Shown piece after piece: positions 41,227-49,635 of a stretch of DNA of 64,000 bases. How positions within the stretch are numbered: the first letter of the stretch is position 1; each line of letters opens with the position of its first letter. The stretch covers positions 186,001 through 250,000 of the forward strand of contig NZ_CP040820.1 in the NCBI RefSeq assembly GCF_005887635.2, in the 5' to 3' direction. This stretch comes from Paroceanicella profunda (lineage in GTDB: Bacteria > Pseudomonadota > Alphaproteobacteria > Rhodobacterales > Rhodobacteraceae). Both the position numbers and the translations under genes were made by a program. A model generated the notes under the pieces. It had not been told where the DNA came from. It saw nothing but the letters and a program-made list of their open reading frames with translations, and did not search any database.

Positions 41227-42392
41227 GCGGTCAGTCGCCTCAGGTGGTGGAGCAGGCGGTCGGCGAAGCGCGTCACGTCCTCCTCGTTGTTGTAGAAGTG
41301 GATGGCGGCGCGCAGGTGGCCGTCCTTGCTCGCCACGCGAATGCCGTCCTCCGCCAGCGCGGCCTCGAGCGCATCGGCGGAGACCCGGCCGGTCTCCAGG
41401 CTCACGATGCCGCCGCGCTCGGACCAGAGCCGGGGCGTGCGCACCGGGATATGGGCCAGGTCCAGCGTCTCGATGAGCAGGGTGGTGAGGTCGCGCACCC
41501 GGGTCTCGATGGCCGAGAGGCCGATGCTGCCGACGAACTCCGCCGAGCGCCGCTGGATGGCGAGGCCGAGGAAGTTCGGGTTGCCGTATTCGAAGCGCCG
41601 CGCGCCGGGCGCCCAGTGCAGGTCGGCGACGGTGCGGTCGAGGGTGTCGAAGGAGTATTTCGCCGCGAAGGGCGGGGTGATGCGCTCCAGCGCCCGCGGG
41701 CCGAGGTGCATGAGCCCGGCGCCGGTCACCGAAAGCTGGGCCTTGTGGCCACCGGCGGCGACCACGTCCGCGCCCATCGCGTCCAGCCGGCGGTCGATCA
41801 CGCCGAGGGCCTGGATCGCGTCGACGACGAGGAGCGCGTCCTGCGCGCGGGCGATGTCGGCAAGGGCGTCGAGATCGGCGCGCTGGCCGGTGCCGTAGCT
41901 CAGCCAGGCGACGGTGAGCACGCGGGTGCGCGCGTCCACCGCCGCGCGCAGCGCGTCGGTGCTCACCACGCCGTCCGGCCCCTCGGGCACGATGCGCAGC
42001 TCCACGCCGCGGCGGGCCAGCGGGCGCCAGGGGAAGGTGTTGTTCTCGTGCTCGGCGGCGGAGAGCACCACGTTGTCGCCCTCCCGCCAGTCCAGCCCGG
42101 TGGCGACGATGTTCATCGCCTCGGAGGTGTTGCGCACCAGCCCGATGGTCTCGGGCGCCGCGCCGAACACCCGGCCCACGGTCTCGCGGGTGCGGGTCAC
42201 GCCGCCCATGGCGAAGGCGGTCGCGCCGGCTTCGGGGCTGGCGATGTCGGCGAACCAGTCCTGCGCGGCCGCGCCGGCGCAGCGCGGCAGCAGCGCCTTG
42301 CGTGCCGTGTCGAGGTAGACGGTGGTCGCCGTGGCGGGGAATTCGGCGCGCAGCGCCGCCCAGTCGGGCGCGGGGGAATGGGGGACGGGCAT
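41223..42392 (-). CDS. Class V aminotransferase-fold PLP enzyme
   Basis: 389 residues from the ATG at 42392, with GGAGG at good spacing; the longer frame to 42497 would lie inside the ABC ATPase gene. The fold is of cysteine desulfurase/isopenicillin-N epimerase type. Motifs are TTVYLDTARKALLPRCA (N-terminus), SAAEHENNTFPWRPLARR, LLVVDAIQALGV (Asp) and DVVAAGGHKAQLS with the PLP Lys after His. I see no conserved desulfurase Cys loop, so an aminotransferase, epimerase or lyase on an amino acid is more likely. It sits between the aapP-like ATPase gene (1-bp gap) and threonine aldolase (4-bp overlap). Confidence 0.87.
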   Translation of the reverse strand: MPVPHSPAPDWAALRAEFPATATTVYLDTARKALLPRCAGAAAQDWFADIASPEAGATAFAMGGVTRTRETVGRVFGAAPETIGLVRNTSEAMNIVATGLDWREGDNVVLSAAEHENNTFPWRPLARRGVELRIVPEGPDGVVSTDALRAAVDARTRVLTVAWLSYGTGQRADLDALADIARAQDALLVVDAIQALGVIDRRLDAMGADVVAAGGHKAQLSVTGAGLMHLGPRALERITPPFAAKYSFDTLDRTVADLHWAPGARRFEYGNPNFLGLAIQRRSAEFVGSIGLSAIETRVRDLTTLLIETLDLAHIPVRTPRLWSERGGIVSLETGRVSADALEAALAEDGIRVASKDGHLRAAIHFYNNEEDVTRFADRLLHHLRRLTA

Positions 42393-42393
42393 C

Positions 42394-43137
42394 TCAGCCT
42401 CCGTGCGAGATCTGGCGAACGAATTCGGCCGCGCGCGGGGTGCGCGGGGCGCGGAAGAAGCTTTCGGGGTCAGTGGCTTCGATGATCTCGCCGGCATCCA
42501 TGAACACCACGAGATCGGCCACCCGCCGGGCGAAGCCCATCTCGTGGGTCACCACGATCATCGACTGGCCGCCGATGGCGAGTTCCTCCATCACCTCCAG
42601 CACCTCGTGAATCATCTCCGGGTCCAGCGCCGAGGTGGGCTCGTCGAACAGCAGCACCCGCGGCTCCAGCATCAGCGTGCGCGCGATGGCGACGCGCTGC
42701 GCCTGCCCGCCGGAGAGCTGCCCGGGGTATTTGGCGATCTGGTCGGAGAGGCGCACGCGCTCCAGCAGGTCCCGCGCCCGGGCCACGGCCTCGGCGCGCG
42801 CCATGCCCCGCCCGTGCACCGGGCCGATGCACAGGTTCTCCAGCACGGTGAGGTGGGGGAACAGGTTGAAGCTCTGGAACACCATGCCCGACATCGCGCG
42901 GATCTCGCGCAGCGCGGCGGCGCTGCCGTCCAGGCTGCGGCCGCAGAGCGAGAGCGCGCCCTCCTGGAAGGTCTCCAGCCCGTTGATGCAGCGGATCAGC
43001 GTGGACTTGCCGGAGCCGGAGGGCCCGCAGAGCACCAGCTTCTCGCCCGCGCCCAGGCCCAGGCTCACGTCGCGCAGCACGTGGTGGGGGCCGAACCACT
43101 TGTTCAGCCCGCTGATCTCGACGGCCAGCGCGCTCAT
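42394..43137 (-). CDS. aapP: General L-amino acid ABC transporter ATP-binding protein
   Basis: 247 residues. Walker A is GPSGSGKST, the Q loop is [17 protein letters not shown], the signature LSGGQAQRVAIAR has Ala in place of the usual Gln, and Walker B is [14 protein letters not shown]. The H loop is [15 protein letters not shown]. It powers the AapQM permeases. The ATG overlaps the aapM stop by 4 bp. The C-terminal FFRAPRTPRAAEFVRQI is typical of the polar amino-acid ATPases. Confidence 0.93.
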   Translation of the reverse strand: MSALAVEISGLNKWFGPHHVLRDVSLGLGAGEKLVLCGPSGSGKSTLIRCINGLETFQEGALSLCGRSLDGSAAALREIRAMSGMVFQSFNLFPHLTVLENLCIGPVHGRGMARAEAVARARDLLERVRLSDQIAKYPGQLSGGQAQRVAIARTLMLEPRVLLFDEPTSALDPEMIHEVLEVMEELAIGGQSMIVVTHEMGFARRVADLVVFMDAGEIIEATDPESFFRAPRTPRAAEFVRQISHGG

Positions 43138-44258
43138 GCCCCGGCCCTCCGGAGGCGGCGCAGGTTGTCGCGCTCGATGGAGCGGCCGTAGAGCGACAGC
43201 CCGGTGCAGATGAGGAAGTAGAGCAGGAACACGAAGAGGTAGCCCTCCATGCCGTAGCGCACCCAGTCCGGGTCCTGCAGAGCGGCCTTGGTGGCGCCGA
43301 GCACGTCGAACAGCCCGAGGATGGAGAAGAAGGTGGTGTTCTTGAAGGCGCGGATGATGTCGTTGAAGAGCGCGGGCAGCGCGACGGCGATGGCCTGCGG
43401 CAGCACCACCTTGCGCAGGCGCAGCGTGTAGCGCATGCCGAGGGCCTTGGCCGCTTCCTCCTGCCCCTCGGGCAGGGCCTGCAACCCGCCGCGCACCGCC
43501 TCCGCCGCATAGGCCGCGAAGAACACGATCATGCCGATTTCCGCGCGCAGCAGCTTGTCGATGTCGAGCTCCGGCGGCAGGAACAGCGGCAGGATGAGCG
43601 CGGCGAAGAACAGCACCACCAGCAGAGGAAAGCCGCGCACGCATTCCACGAAGGCCGCACAGAGGAAGGAGATCACCGGCCAGTCCGAGCGCCGGCCGAG
43701 CGCCAGCGCCACCGCGAGCGGCAGCCCCCCCGCCACCGTGCCGCCGAAGATCATGAAGGTGAGCGGCAGCCCGCCCCAGAGGTCCGTGCCCACCGCGGAG
43801 AGGCCGAGGAGACCGCCGCGCATCAGCACCAGCGAGACGAGGAACACCGCCAGCCAGCCGCCCAGCCGCAGGCCCAGCGGCAGCCAGCGCGGCGCAGTGA
43901 GCAGCGCCCAGCCGAGCCAGAGCGCGACGACCACCGCCCCGCGCCACTGCTGCTGGTAGGGAAAGGCGCCGAACAGGATGACCCGGTGCTTCTCCGCGAT
44001 CACCGCCCAGCAGGCGCCGGCGTCCGCGGCCCGGCAGGCCGCCGGGTCGGGCGCGTACCAGACCGCGTCGAGAATCGCCCAGCGGAACAGCGGCCAGAGC
44101 AGTGCGATCAGCGCCAGCCCCAGCGCCAGGGTGAACGCGCCGCTGAGCGGGCTGCGAAACAGCCGGCGCAACAGCGGCCCGGCGCGGCCGGCGGCCTGCG
44201 GGGCCGGGCGCGGCGCCGTGGCGCCGCCGGTGAGGGCGAAGGAGGTGGTCGCGGCCAT
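43134..44258 (-). CDS. aapM: General L-amino acid ABC transporter permease AapM
   Basis: 374 residues. It has the long N-terminal region of AapM proteins (residues 30-130, with a loop holding Cys residues at DPAACRAADAGACW), then the HisM-type permease domain. The EAA-loop region is RGGLQALPEGQEEAAKALGM followed by VVLPQAIAVALPALFNDIIR. An Ala/Pro-rich cytoplasmic start precedes TM1. It pairs with AapQ in the inner membrane. One base separates it from the aapQ stop. Confidence 0.93.
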   Translation of the reverse strand: MAATTSFALTGGATAPRPAPQAAGRAGPLLRRLFRSPLSGAFTLALGLALIALLWPLFRWAILDAVWYAPDPAACRAADAGACWAVIAEKHRVILFGAFPYQQQWRGAVVVALWLGWALLTAPRWLPLGLRLGGWLAVFLVSLVLMRGGLLGLSAVGTDLWGGLPLTFMIFGGTVAGGLPLAVALALGRRSDWPVISFLCAAFVECVRGFPLLVVLFFAALILPLFLPPELDIDKLLRAEIGMIVFFAAYAAEAVRGGLQALPEGQEEAAKALGMRYTLRLRKVVLPQAIAVALPALFNDIIRAFKNTTFFSILGLFDVLGATKAALQDPDWVRYGMEGYLFVFLLYFLICTGLSLYGRSIERDNLRRLRRAGA

Positions 44259-44259
44259 G

Positions 44260-45444
44260 TCAGCGTCCCGGGATCTGCACGAGGCGGTTGAACAGGGTGG
44301 CCACCAGCCCCACCGAGACCGACAGCATCAGGTAGATGACGGCCATCACCAGCAGCACCTCGATGGTGCGGCCCGAATAGGTGAGCGCGGTGTTGGACAC
44401 GCTGAACAGGTCCGGGTAGCCGACGGCCACGCCCAGCGAGCTGTTCTTGATCAGGCTCACGTATTGCGCGGCCAGCGGCGGGATCACCACGCGGAAGGCC
44501 TGCGGCGCCACGATGCGCCGGTAGATGGAGCCGGGCGAGAGGCCGATGGTGCGCGCCGCCTCCACCTGGCCCGCGTCCACGCTCTGCACGCCGCCGCGCA
44601 CGATCTCGGCGATGAAGGCGGCGATGTAGAAGGACAGGCCGAAGTAGATGGCGAGGAATTCCGGGCTGAGCGTGGCGCCGCCGGAGAAGTTGAACTTGCC
44701 CAGGCTGGGCACCGACCAGGCCAGCGGCGCGCCGCGGCCGAGCCAGACCAGGAGCGGCGGCCCGAGGATCAGCCCGGTGAGCAGCGGCCCCGTCCAGCGC
44801 CGCGGGCGCAGCGGGTCGGCCGGGCGGCGGCGGGCGAGGCGGCCGAGCAGGAAGGCCAGCACCCCCCCGGCGCAGAGCGCGAGGAAGACGAGCGCCAGCG
44901 TTGCGCGGTCCTGCGGCGCGGGCACGGTGAGGCCGCGGTTCGAGGCGAAGACGACGCCGAGGATCGACCAGGCGTCGCGCGCCGCCGGCATCAGGGTGAA
45001 GAACGTGTACCAGAACACGATCTGCACCAGCTGCGGCGTGTTGCGGAAGATGTCCACGTAGCCGCGCGCCAGCCCCGCGGCGAGCGGGTTGCGCGACAGC
45101 GCCGCCACCCCCGCCGCCGCGCCGAGGAGCGTGGCCGTCACCATGCTCACCAGCGAAAGCATCACCGTGTTTCCCAGCCCCACCCCGATTGCGGAGAGGT
45201 AGGTGTCACCGGAGGTGAAGGTGAAGAACCCCTCGCCCAGCGAGAAGGGCGCGGCGACGAAGAGGAAATCCAGCCCCGAGGTCATCCCGCGGGCGTCGAG
45301 CGCCGCGCGGGCATTGGTCACCAGCCAGAGCCCGAGCGCCAGCAGCGCGACGAGCGCCGCAGCCTGCCAGAGCATGGCGCGCGGGCCGCCGCGCCGCAGG
45401 CGGGCGAAGCGCGGCGGCCGGGCGGGAGGGGCGATCTCGGTCAT
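44260..45444 (-). CDS. aapQ: General L-amino acid ABC transporter permease AapQ
   Basis: 394 residues. It is an AapQ-type permease with a split membrane domain and an insertion of about 90 residues between TM segments (DRATLALVFLALCAGGVLAF region). The conserved QIVFWYTFFTLMPAARDAWS near residue 140 and the EAA motif VDAGQVEAARTIGLSPGSIY with IVAPQAFRVVIPPLAAQYVS are seen. It is the second gene of the transporter, 22 bp after aapJ. Confidence 0.93.
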   Translation of the reverse strand: MTEIAPPARPPRFARLRRGGPRAMLWQAAALVALLALGLWLVTNARAALDARGMTSGLDFLFVAAPFSLGEGFFTFTSGDTYLSAIGVGLGNTVMLSLVSMVTATLLGAAAGVAALSRNPLAAGLARGYVDIFRNTPQLVQIVFWYTFFTLMPAARDAWSILGVVFASNRGLTVPAPQDRATLALVFLALCAGGVLAFLLGRLARRRPADPLRPRRWTGPLLTGLILGPPLLVWLGRGAPLAWSVPSLGKFNFSGGATLSPEFLAIYFGLSFYIAAFIAEIVRGGVQSVDAGQVEAARTIGLSPGSIYRRIVAPQAFRVVIPPLAAQYVSLIKNSSLGVAVGYPDLFSVSNTALTYSGRTIEVLLVMAVIYLMLSVSVGLVATLFNRLVQIPGR

Positions 45445-45466
45445 GATCCCGGGGCCTTCGCGGGGC

Positions 45467-46489
45467 TCAGAGCGGCGGGGCGTAGATCAGGCCGCCGTCG
45501 GTGTACTGGGCGTTCATGCCGCGCGGCAGCTTCAGGGGCGAGCCCATGCCGACGTTGCGCTCGAACACCTCGCCGTAGTTGCCCACCGACTTGATGACGT
45601 TGTAGGCCCAGTCCTTTTCCAGACCGAGGCCCTCGCCGCCGGCGTCGTCCACGCCGAGCAGCCGACGCACGGCCGGGTCCTGCGAGGTATCGCGCATCTC
45701 GTCGACATTGGCGGAGGTCACGCCGCTCTCCTCGGCCTGGAACAGGGTGTAGAGCGTCCACTGCACGATGTCGCGCCACTGGGCATCGTCCTGGCGGACC
45801 ACCGGGCCCATCGGGTCCTTGCCGAAGATTTCCGGCAGGATCACGTAATCGTCCGGGTTCGGGGCCACCGCGGCGCGGGTGGAGGAGAGGCCGGAGGTGG
45901 ACTGCACGGCCACGTCGCACCGCCCGCCGAAGAAGGCGGTATTGATCTCCTTCTGGTCCTCGATGACCACGAGGTTCATCTTGATGTCGAATTTCTTCTG
46001 GATGTCGGCGACCACGCGTTCGGAGGTCGAGCCCGGGCGCACGCAGACGCTGGCGCCGTCCAGCTCGGAGGCGGAGGACACGCCGAGGTCCTTCGCCACC
46101 ATCAGCCCCTGGCCGTCGTAGAAGGTGGGGGAGACGAAATCGAGCCCGAGGTCGGTGTCGCGCGCCCGCGTCCAGGTGGTGTTGGCGGCGGTGAGATCCA
46201 CCTCGCCGGTCTGCAGCGCGGTGAGGCGGGTCTGGTTGTTGGTCTTGAGGAACTGCGCCTTCGAGGGGTCGCCGAACACCGCCGCGGCCACGGCGCGGCA
46301 GGTGTCGATGTCGATCCCGTGCCATGCGCCCTTGCCGTCGACCGAGGAGAAGCCCGGGCGGCTGCCGTTCACGGCGCATTTGACCACGCCGGCCTGGCGC
46401 ACGGTGTCGAGGGTTCCGGCAGAGGCCGCCGAACACAGGGCTGCGGTGGCGCCGAGACCGGCGCAAAGAAGGACGGCAAATCTGGTCAC
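45467..46489 (-). CDS. aapJ: General L-amino acid ABC transporter substrate-binding protein AapJ
   Basis: 340 residues from a GTG at 46489, which overlaps the gntR stop as GTGA; GGAG lies about eight bases upstream of the GTG. The signal peptide VTRFAVLLCAGLGATAALCSAASA is followed by the SBP_bac_3 fold. Family segments GAWHGIDIDTCRAVAAAVFG, FLKTNNQTRLTALQTGEVDL and NYGEVFERNVG with GSPLKLPRGMNAQYTDGGL are clear AapJ/BztA signatures. It is a periplasmic binder of L-amino acids. The mature start is near GTLDTVRQAG. Confidence 0.93.
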   Translation of the reverse strand: MTRFAVLLCAGLGATAALCSAASAGTLDTVRQAGVVKCAVNGSRPGFSSVDGKGAWHGIDIDTCRAVAAAVFGDPSKAQFLKTNNQTRLTALQTGEVDLTAANTTWTRARDTDLGLDFVSPTFYDGQGLMVAKDLGVSSASELDGASVCVRPGSTSERVVADIQKKFDIKMNLVVIEDQKEINTAFFGGRCDVAVQSTSGLSSTRAAVAPNPDDYVILPEIFGKDPMGPVVRQDDAQWRDIVQWTLYTLFQAEESGVTSANVDEMRDTSQDPAVRRLLGVDDAGGEGLGLEKDWAYNVIKSVGNYGEVFERNVGMGSPLKLPRGMNAQYTDGGLIYAPPL

Positions 46490-47199
46490 TGGGTTTTCTC
46501 CATTCCGCTGTTGGACAAGCTGTCGGAGCCCTTTGCGGGTTTCCGGCCGACTCCGGTTTCGAGCTTCAGGCGCAGGTCCAGCCCGCGCGCGAGGTGGTCG
46601 GACATGCGGGCCCGGGCGGCGGCGGGGTCGCGCGCCTCGATGGCCTCGAGAATGGCGATGTGCTCGGTGAGGGTTTCCTGCGCGATCTCCTGGGCGAAGT
46701 AGCGCGGCAGGTGGAAGGCGAGCCGGAAGCGCATGCGAAACAGCCGCACCGCCTCGCTGAGCGGCACGCTGCCGGACGCCTCCATGAGCACGTTGTGGAA
46801 CTCCGTGCCCGCGTCGTCGATCTCCGCCGCGGTGAAGGCGGAGGCATCGCGCGACATGATCCGCATCCGCATGCCGCAGGCCGAGAGGGCCGCGGTGGGC
46901 CCGGCCGCGGCGGCCAGTTCCGCCGCCAGCCCCTCCAGCGCGTCGCGCACCCGGTAGACCTCGGCGAGGTCCTGCGGCGTGACGGAGCGCACGAAAGTGC
47001 CGCGGGCGGGGCGCACTTCCACCACGCCCTCCTGCTCCAGCTGGCGCAGCGCCTCGCGCACCGGCATGCGGCCCATGTCCAGCGCCTGGGCGAGCTTGCG
47101 CTCGGACAGCGGCGTGGCGGCATCGTAGGTGCCGCCGAAGATGAGGGCGACGATACGGTTGTAGGCGCGGTCGCGCTCGAACTCGAAATTGACTGTCAT
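46486..47199 (-). CDS. GntR-family (FCD) regulator of the amino acid operon
   Basis: 237 residues. The winged helix is RAYNRIVALIFGGTYDAATP with LSERKLAQALDMGRMPVREA next to it, followed by an all-helical FCD ligand domain (DLAEVYRVRDALEGLAAELA onward). It is the first gene of the operon and overlaps aapJ by 4 bp, so it is probably autoregulated. A GGTATACC dyad lies 17-30 bp upstream of its ATG. There is no strong ribosome site because the dyad occupies that space. The likely effector is the imported amino acid or a breakdown product. Confidence 0.88.
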   Translation of the reverse strand: MTVNFEFERDRAYNRIVALIFGGTYDAATPLSERKLAQALDMGRMPVREALRQLEQEGVVEVRPARGTFVRSVTPQDLAEVYRVRDALEGLAAELAAAAGPTAALSACGMRMRIMSRDASAFTAAEIDDAGTEFHNVLMEASGSVPLSEAVRLFRMRFRLAFHLPRYFAQEIAQETLTEHIAILEAIEARDPAAARARMSDHLARGLDLRLKLETGVGRKPAKGSDSLSNSGMEKTQ

Positions 47200-47205
47200 G
47201 CCGGG

Positions 47206-47229
47206 ATACTGGCCGACCGGTATACCAGT
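47206..47229. promoter_or_regulatory. GntR-type operator just upstream of the gntR-aap operon
   Basis: It contains the perfect 8-bp palindrome GGTATACC (47219-47226), within ACCGGTATACCAGT where six of seven pairs match. It overlaps a second imperfect dyad ATACTGG/CCGGTAT (47206-47223). This is the TGGTATACCA-type site usual for FCD GntR regulators. It begins only 7 bases upstream of the start codon, so binding would block transcription or translation initiation. Confidence 0.6.
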
Positions 47230-47776
47230 TGCAAGTGCGAAATGCGGGGCGCTGCGCCGGCGCTGTCCGGGGCGGGGCAACGGCCCTCACGCCCATGCGC
47301 ACAAGGCTTTCGCCGCCGTCACGGGCAGGAATGGCAGGCCGGTGCAGTGCAGCGGCCGGGCGCGGGGCGGGCGGGACCCGGCCCGCGTCACGACCGGTGA
47401 GGGCCGCGCGCGCCGGTGAGCCGGTGTCCCGGCCGGGGGTGCTGGCCTTCGCGCGTCCCCGGTCGGGCGCCGCCCTGACGCGCCTGCGGCCTGGAGGGTG
47501 CCGGATACGGGCGCAGGCCCCCGTGCGGTGCCCGTCGGGCCTGTCGGCTCCGTGGTGCGCGTGCTGCCCGGCAGGGCGGTCACATGGGCCGCCCCTCTGC
47601 CCGTCTCGGAAGGGCGTCTCTTCGCTGCCGCCCCGGCTGGCCCCGCACCGCGCCGGCCAGGGCGGAATCGGGCCGGTGTCGCCTCCGTGGCCTGTCCGTG
47701 GGCGAGGGGTGCGGCGCTCCTGTCCCGCGAGGCGATGTCGACGCGGGGCATGAGCGGAATACTGCCTGCCCCGGGA

Positions 47777-47805
47777 GATATCCGCCGAGTGTTTCGGCGG
47801 ATATC
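47777..47805. promoter_or_regulatory. Perfect 12-bp stem dyad GATATCCGCCGA/TCGGCGGATATC
   Basis: Two perfect 12-bp arms separated by GTGTT. It lies about 200 bp upstream of the arylsulfotransferase-like gene, in a divergent spacer, so a terminator role is unlikely. It could be a regulator-binding site or a structured leader. Confidence 0.5.
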
Positions 47806-47816
47806 CACCGAAATGA

Positions 47817-47859
47817 AAGTAATGAGAAACAATAAACGAATTTCTCATTCTCGTTACTT
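47817..47859. promoter_or_regulatory. Nested AT-rich inverted repeats upstream of the sulfotransferase operon
   Basis: AATGAGAAA (47821-47829) pairs perfectly with TTTCTCATT (47841-47849). AAGTAATGAGAA (47817-47828) pairs, with one mismatch, with TTCTCGTTACTT (47848-47859). The right arms lie in tandem, so the left arm could pair with either. This may be alternative pairing or a multi-site operator. Confidence 0.5.
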
Positions 47860-47961
47860 GATCGGAGTTTCTGCGGGCCTACAACTCCAGGGAGAAGCCC
47901 CGGGGAACACTCGGGATCATCGAGAGAGTCCGGCGCAAATGCGTCCGGAATTACTTCAATT

Positions 47962-47990
47962 TTGACTCTGGAAGCAGAGACACGTGCTAG
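47962..47990 (+). promoter_or_regulatory. Possible sigma-70 promoter of the sulfotransferase operon
   Basis: TTGACT (47962-47967), 17 bases, then TGCTAG (47985-47990). The -35 matches five of six consensus bases, the -10 three of six. It would leave a leader of under 10 nt before the ATG at 48004, so another start further upstream is equally possible. Confidence 0.3.
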
Positions 47991-48003
47991 TCAAGGCCCG
48001 CTG

Positions 48004-49635
48004 ATGACCATGAATCCAGACAAGAGCAGGCCGCTGCCTGCAGAAGGAAACACCTCTCGTGGGGATACGTTCTTCGCCGTCGCCTCTCTCTGTGGTTGTG
48101 CGGCCATCGTATTTCTTGCCGGTGCCGCCGTGACGATCGGCAATGTCTTCCCGGGGCCGGAAATCCGCCGGGCCTATGAGGGCGGCATGGCGCTTTACGA
48201 GAAGGCGACGATGACCCAGGACGTCCACACCTCGGACCTCTGGTTCCCGGAGCGCAGCCCCGGCAAGGGGGTCACCGTGCCGGCCACCGAACGCTCGCAG
48301 GGCGGCGTCACGCTCTACACCACCGGCGACCAGCCCTCCGCCTATCTCATCGACATGGACGGCCAGGTGCTGCACCAGTGGACCAAGCCCTTCAGCCAGG
48401 TCTGGTCGGCGGACTGGGGCGGGGTGGCGGACCCGCAGCCGGACCAGTTCGTCTACTTCCGTCACGCGCATGTCTATCCGAACGGCGACCTCCTCGCGAC
48501 CTACGAGGGCGTGGGAGACACGCCCTACGGCTACGGGCTCGTGAAGCTCGACAGGAATTCCAACGTGGTGTGGCGCTATCCGGGCCGTGCGCACCACCAG
48601 TTCTCGGTGGCGCCGGACGGGAAGATCTACACGCTCACCCACGAGATCGTGGATGACGTGCTGCCCAGCTTCGAGCATCTGGAGAGCCCGCGGCTGGAGG
48701 ATTTCCTCGTCGTGCTCGCGCCCGATGGCGAGGAGTTGCAGAAGATCCGCCTGCTGCCGGCGATGGCGGCCTCGAAGTACCGCCACATCCTCTACGCCAC
48801 CTCCGGCTTCGCGTTGGGAGACCCGCTGCACGCGAACGCGGTGAAATACATCACCGCCGCGCAGGCCGCCAACTTCCCCTGGGCGAAGGAGGGCGACATC
48901 CTGTTCTCCTTCCGCGAGGCCAATGGCGTGGCGGTGATGGACCCGAAAACCGGGGACGTGCACTGGGCCACCCGCGGCCCCTGGCTGGGCCAGCATGACG
49001 CGGACCTGCTCGACAACGGCCACCTGCTGCTGTTCGACAATTACGCCAATTACCAGGGCGAGGACGGCTCCTCCCGCGTGCTGGAGGTGGACCCGAAGAC
49101 CATGGCCATCGTCTGGCAATACGCCGGCACGAAAGACCACCCGCTGGAGAGCCGCATCCGCTCCGACCAGCAGCGCCTCGCCAACGGCAACACCGTGATC
49201 ACGGAATCGAACGGCGGCCGCATCCTGGAGGTGACGCCGGAGGGCGAGATCGTCTGGGAGTTCATGAACCCCGTGCGGGCCGCGTTCAACGGCCAGACGA
49301 TCATCCCGATCGTGGCCTGGGCCGAGCGGCTGGACCCCGCAACGCTTGACCCCACGCTGCTGGTGCCCACCGGCCGGCAGGCCTCGCTCACCCGGGCGCA
49401 CACCGGGCCGGCGAGCGCTGTCCCGGAGGAGGTCGCCTCGGAGAGCCATTCCCCGGCATCCGCCGCCGCGGAGGCGGGCCCTCACACGCCGGGCAATGCG
49501 CCGGGCACAAATCACCCCGCGGGCGCCCTGTCCGCACGCCTTCTCCCGGCGGGCCTTGCGTCCGCCCCCCTGACCGACGCGGACCTCGCGTCCGCACACC
49601 GTCCTTTCGCAGAGCAGATCAAGGAGACGAACTGA
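48004..49635 (+). CDS. Membrane-anchored arylsulfotransferase-fold (ASST) protein
   Basis: 543 residues. The ATG at 48004 is chosen because AAGG lies seven bases upstream. A TM segment at 22-47 (FFAVASLCGCAAIVFLAGAA) anchors a periplasmic beta-propeller (about 95-455) of the Arylsulfotransferase_2 type. Possible active-site residues are His197-His198 (AHHQF), His213 (LTHE), His331 (LGQHDADLLDNGH) and Arg358 (GSSRVLEVD). Characterised ASST enzymes move sulfuryl groups between phenols without PAPS and use a catalytic His; I cannot assign which His here. Residues 456-543 are an Ala/Pro-rich, probably disordered tail that the family normally lacks. The stop overlaps the next ATG (TGATG). Confidence 0.82.
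   Translation: MTMNPDKSRPLPAEGNTSRGDTFFAVASLCGCAAIVFLAGAAVTIGNVFPGPEIRRAYEGGMALYEKATMTQDVHTSDLWFPERSPGKGVTVPATERSQGGVTLYTTGDQPSAYLIDMDGQVLHQWTKPFSQVWSADWGGVADPQPDQFVYFRHAHVYPNGDLLATYEGVGDTPYGYGLVKLDRNSNVVWRYPGRAHHQFSVAPDGKIYTLTHEIVDDVLPSFEHLESPRLEDFLVVLAPDGEELQKIRLLPAMAASKYRHILYATSGFALGDPLHANAVKYITAAQAANFPWAKEGDILFSFREANGVAVMDPKTGDVHWATRGPWLGQHDADLLDNGHLLLFDNYANYQGEDGSSRVLEVDPKTMAIVWQYAGTKDHPLESRIRSDQQRLANGNTVITESNGGRILEVTPEGEIVWEFMNPVRAAFNGQTIIPIVAWAERLDPATLDPTLLVPTGRQASLTRAHTGPASAVPEEVASESHSPASAAAEAGPHTPGNAPGTNHPAGALSARLLPAGLASAPLTDADLASAHRPFAEQIKETN

Larger units (their letters stand above)
47200..48003. other. 804-bp divergent spacer between gntR-aap and the sulfotransferase operon
   Basis: The left end holds the GntR operator. 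The middle (47230-47760) shows no gene or repeat that I can support. The right end (47770-47865) is an unusually AT-rich block of nested dyads. The segment 47962-47990 could be a promoter for the rightward operon. Confidence 0.55.

Noticed and set aside
40177..42392. The two PLP genes as the beta-hydroxyaspartate pathway (bhcA/bhcC)
   Set aside because: The lyase is the beta-eliminating threonine-aldolase type, not the D-threonine-aldolase-like BhcC. The dehydratase and iminosuccinate reductase genes are absent.
41223..42392. Class V enzyme as a SufS/IscS cysteine desulfurase
   Set aside because: No conserved active-site Cys loop near the C-terminus, and no suf or isc genes nearby.
47777..47805. 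The 12-bp dyad as a rho-independent terminator
   Set aside because: Both flanking operons are transcribed away from it, so there is no transcript known to need termination there.
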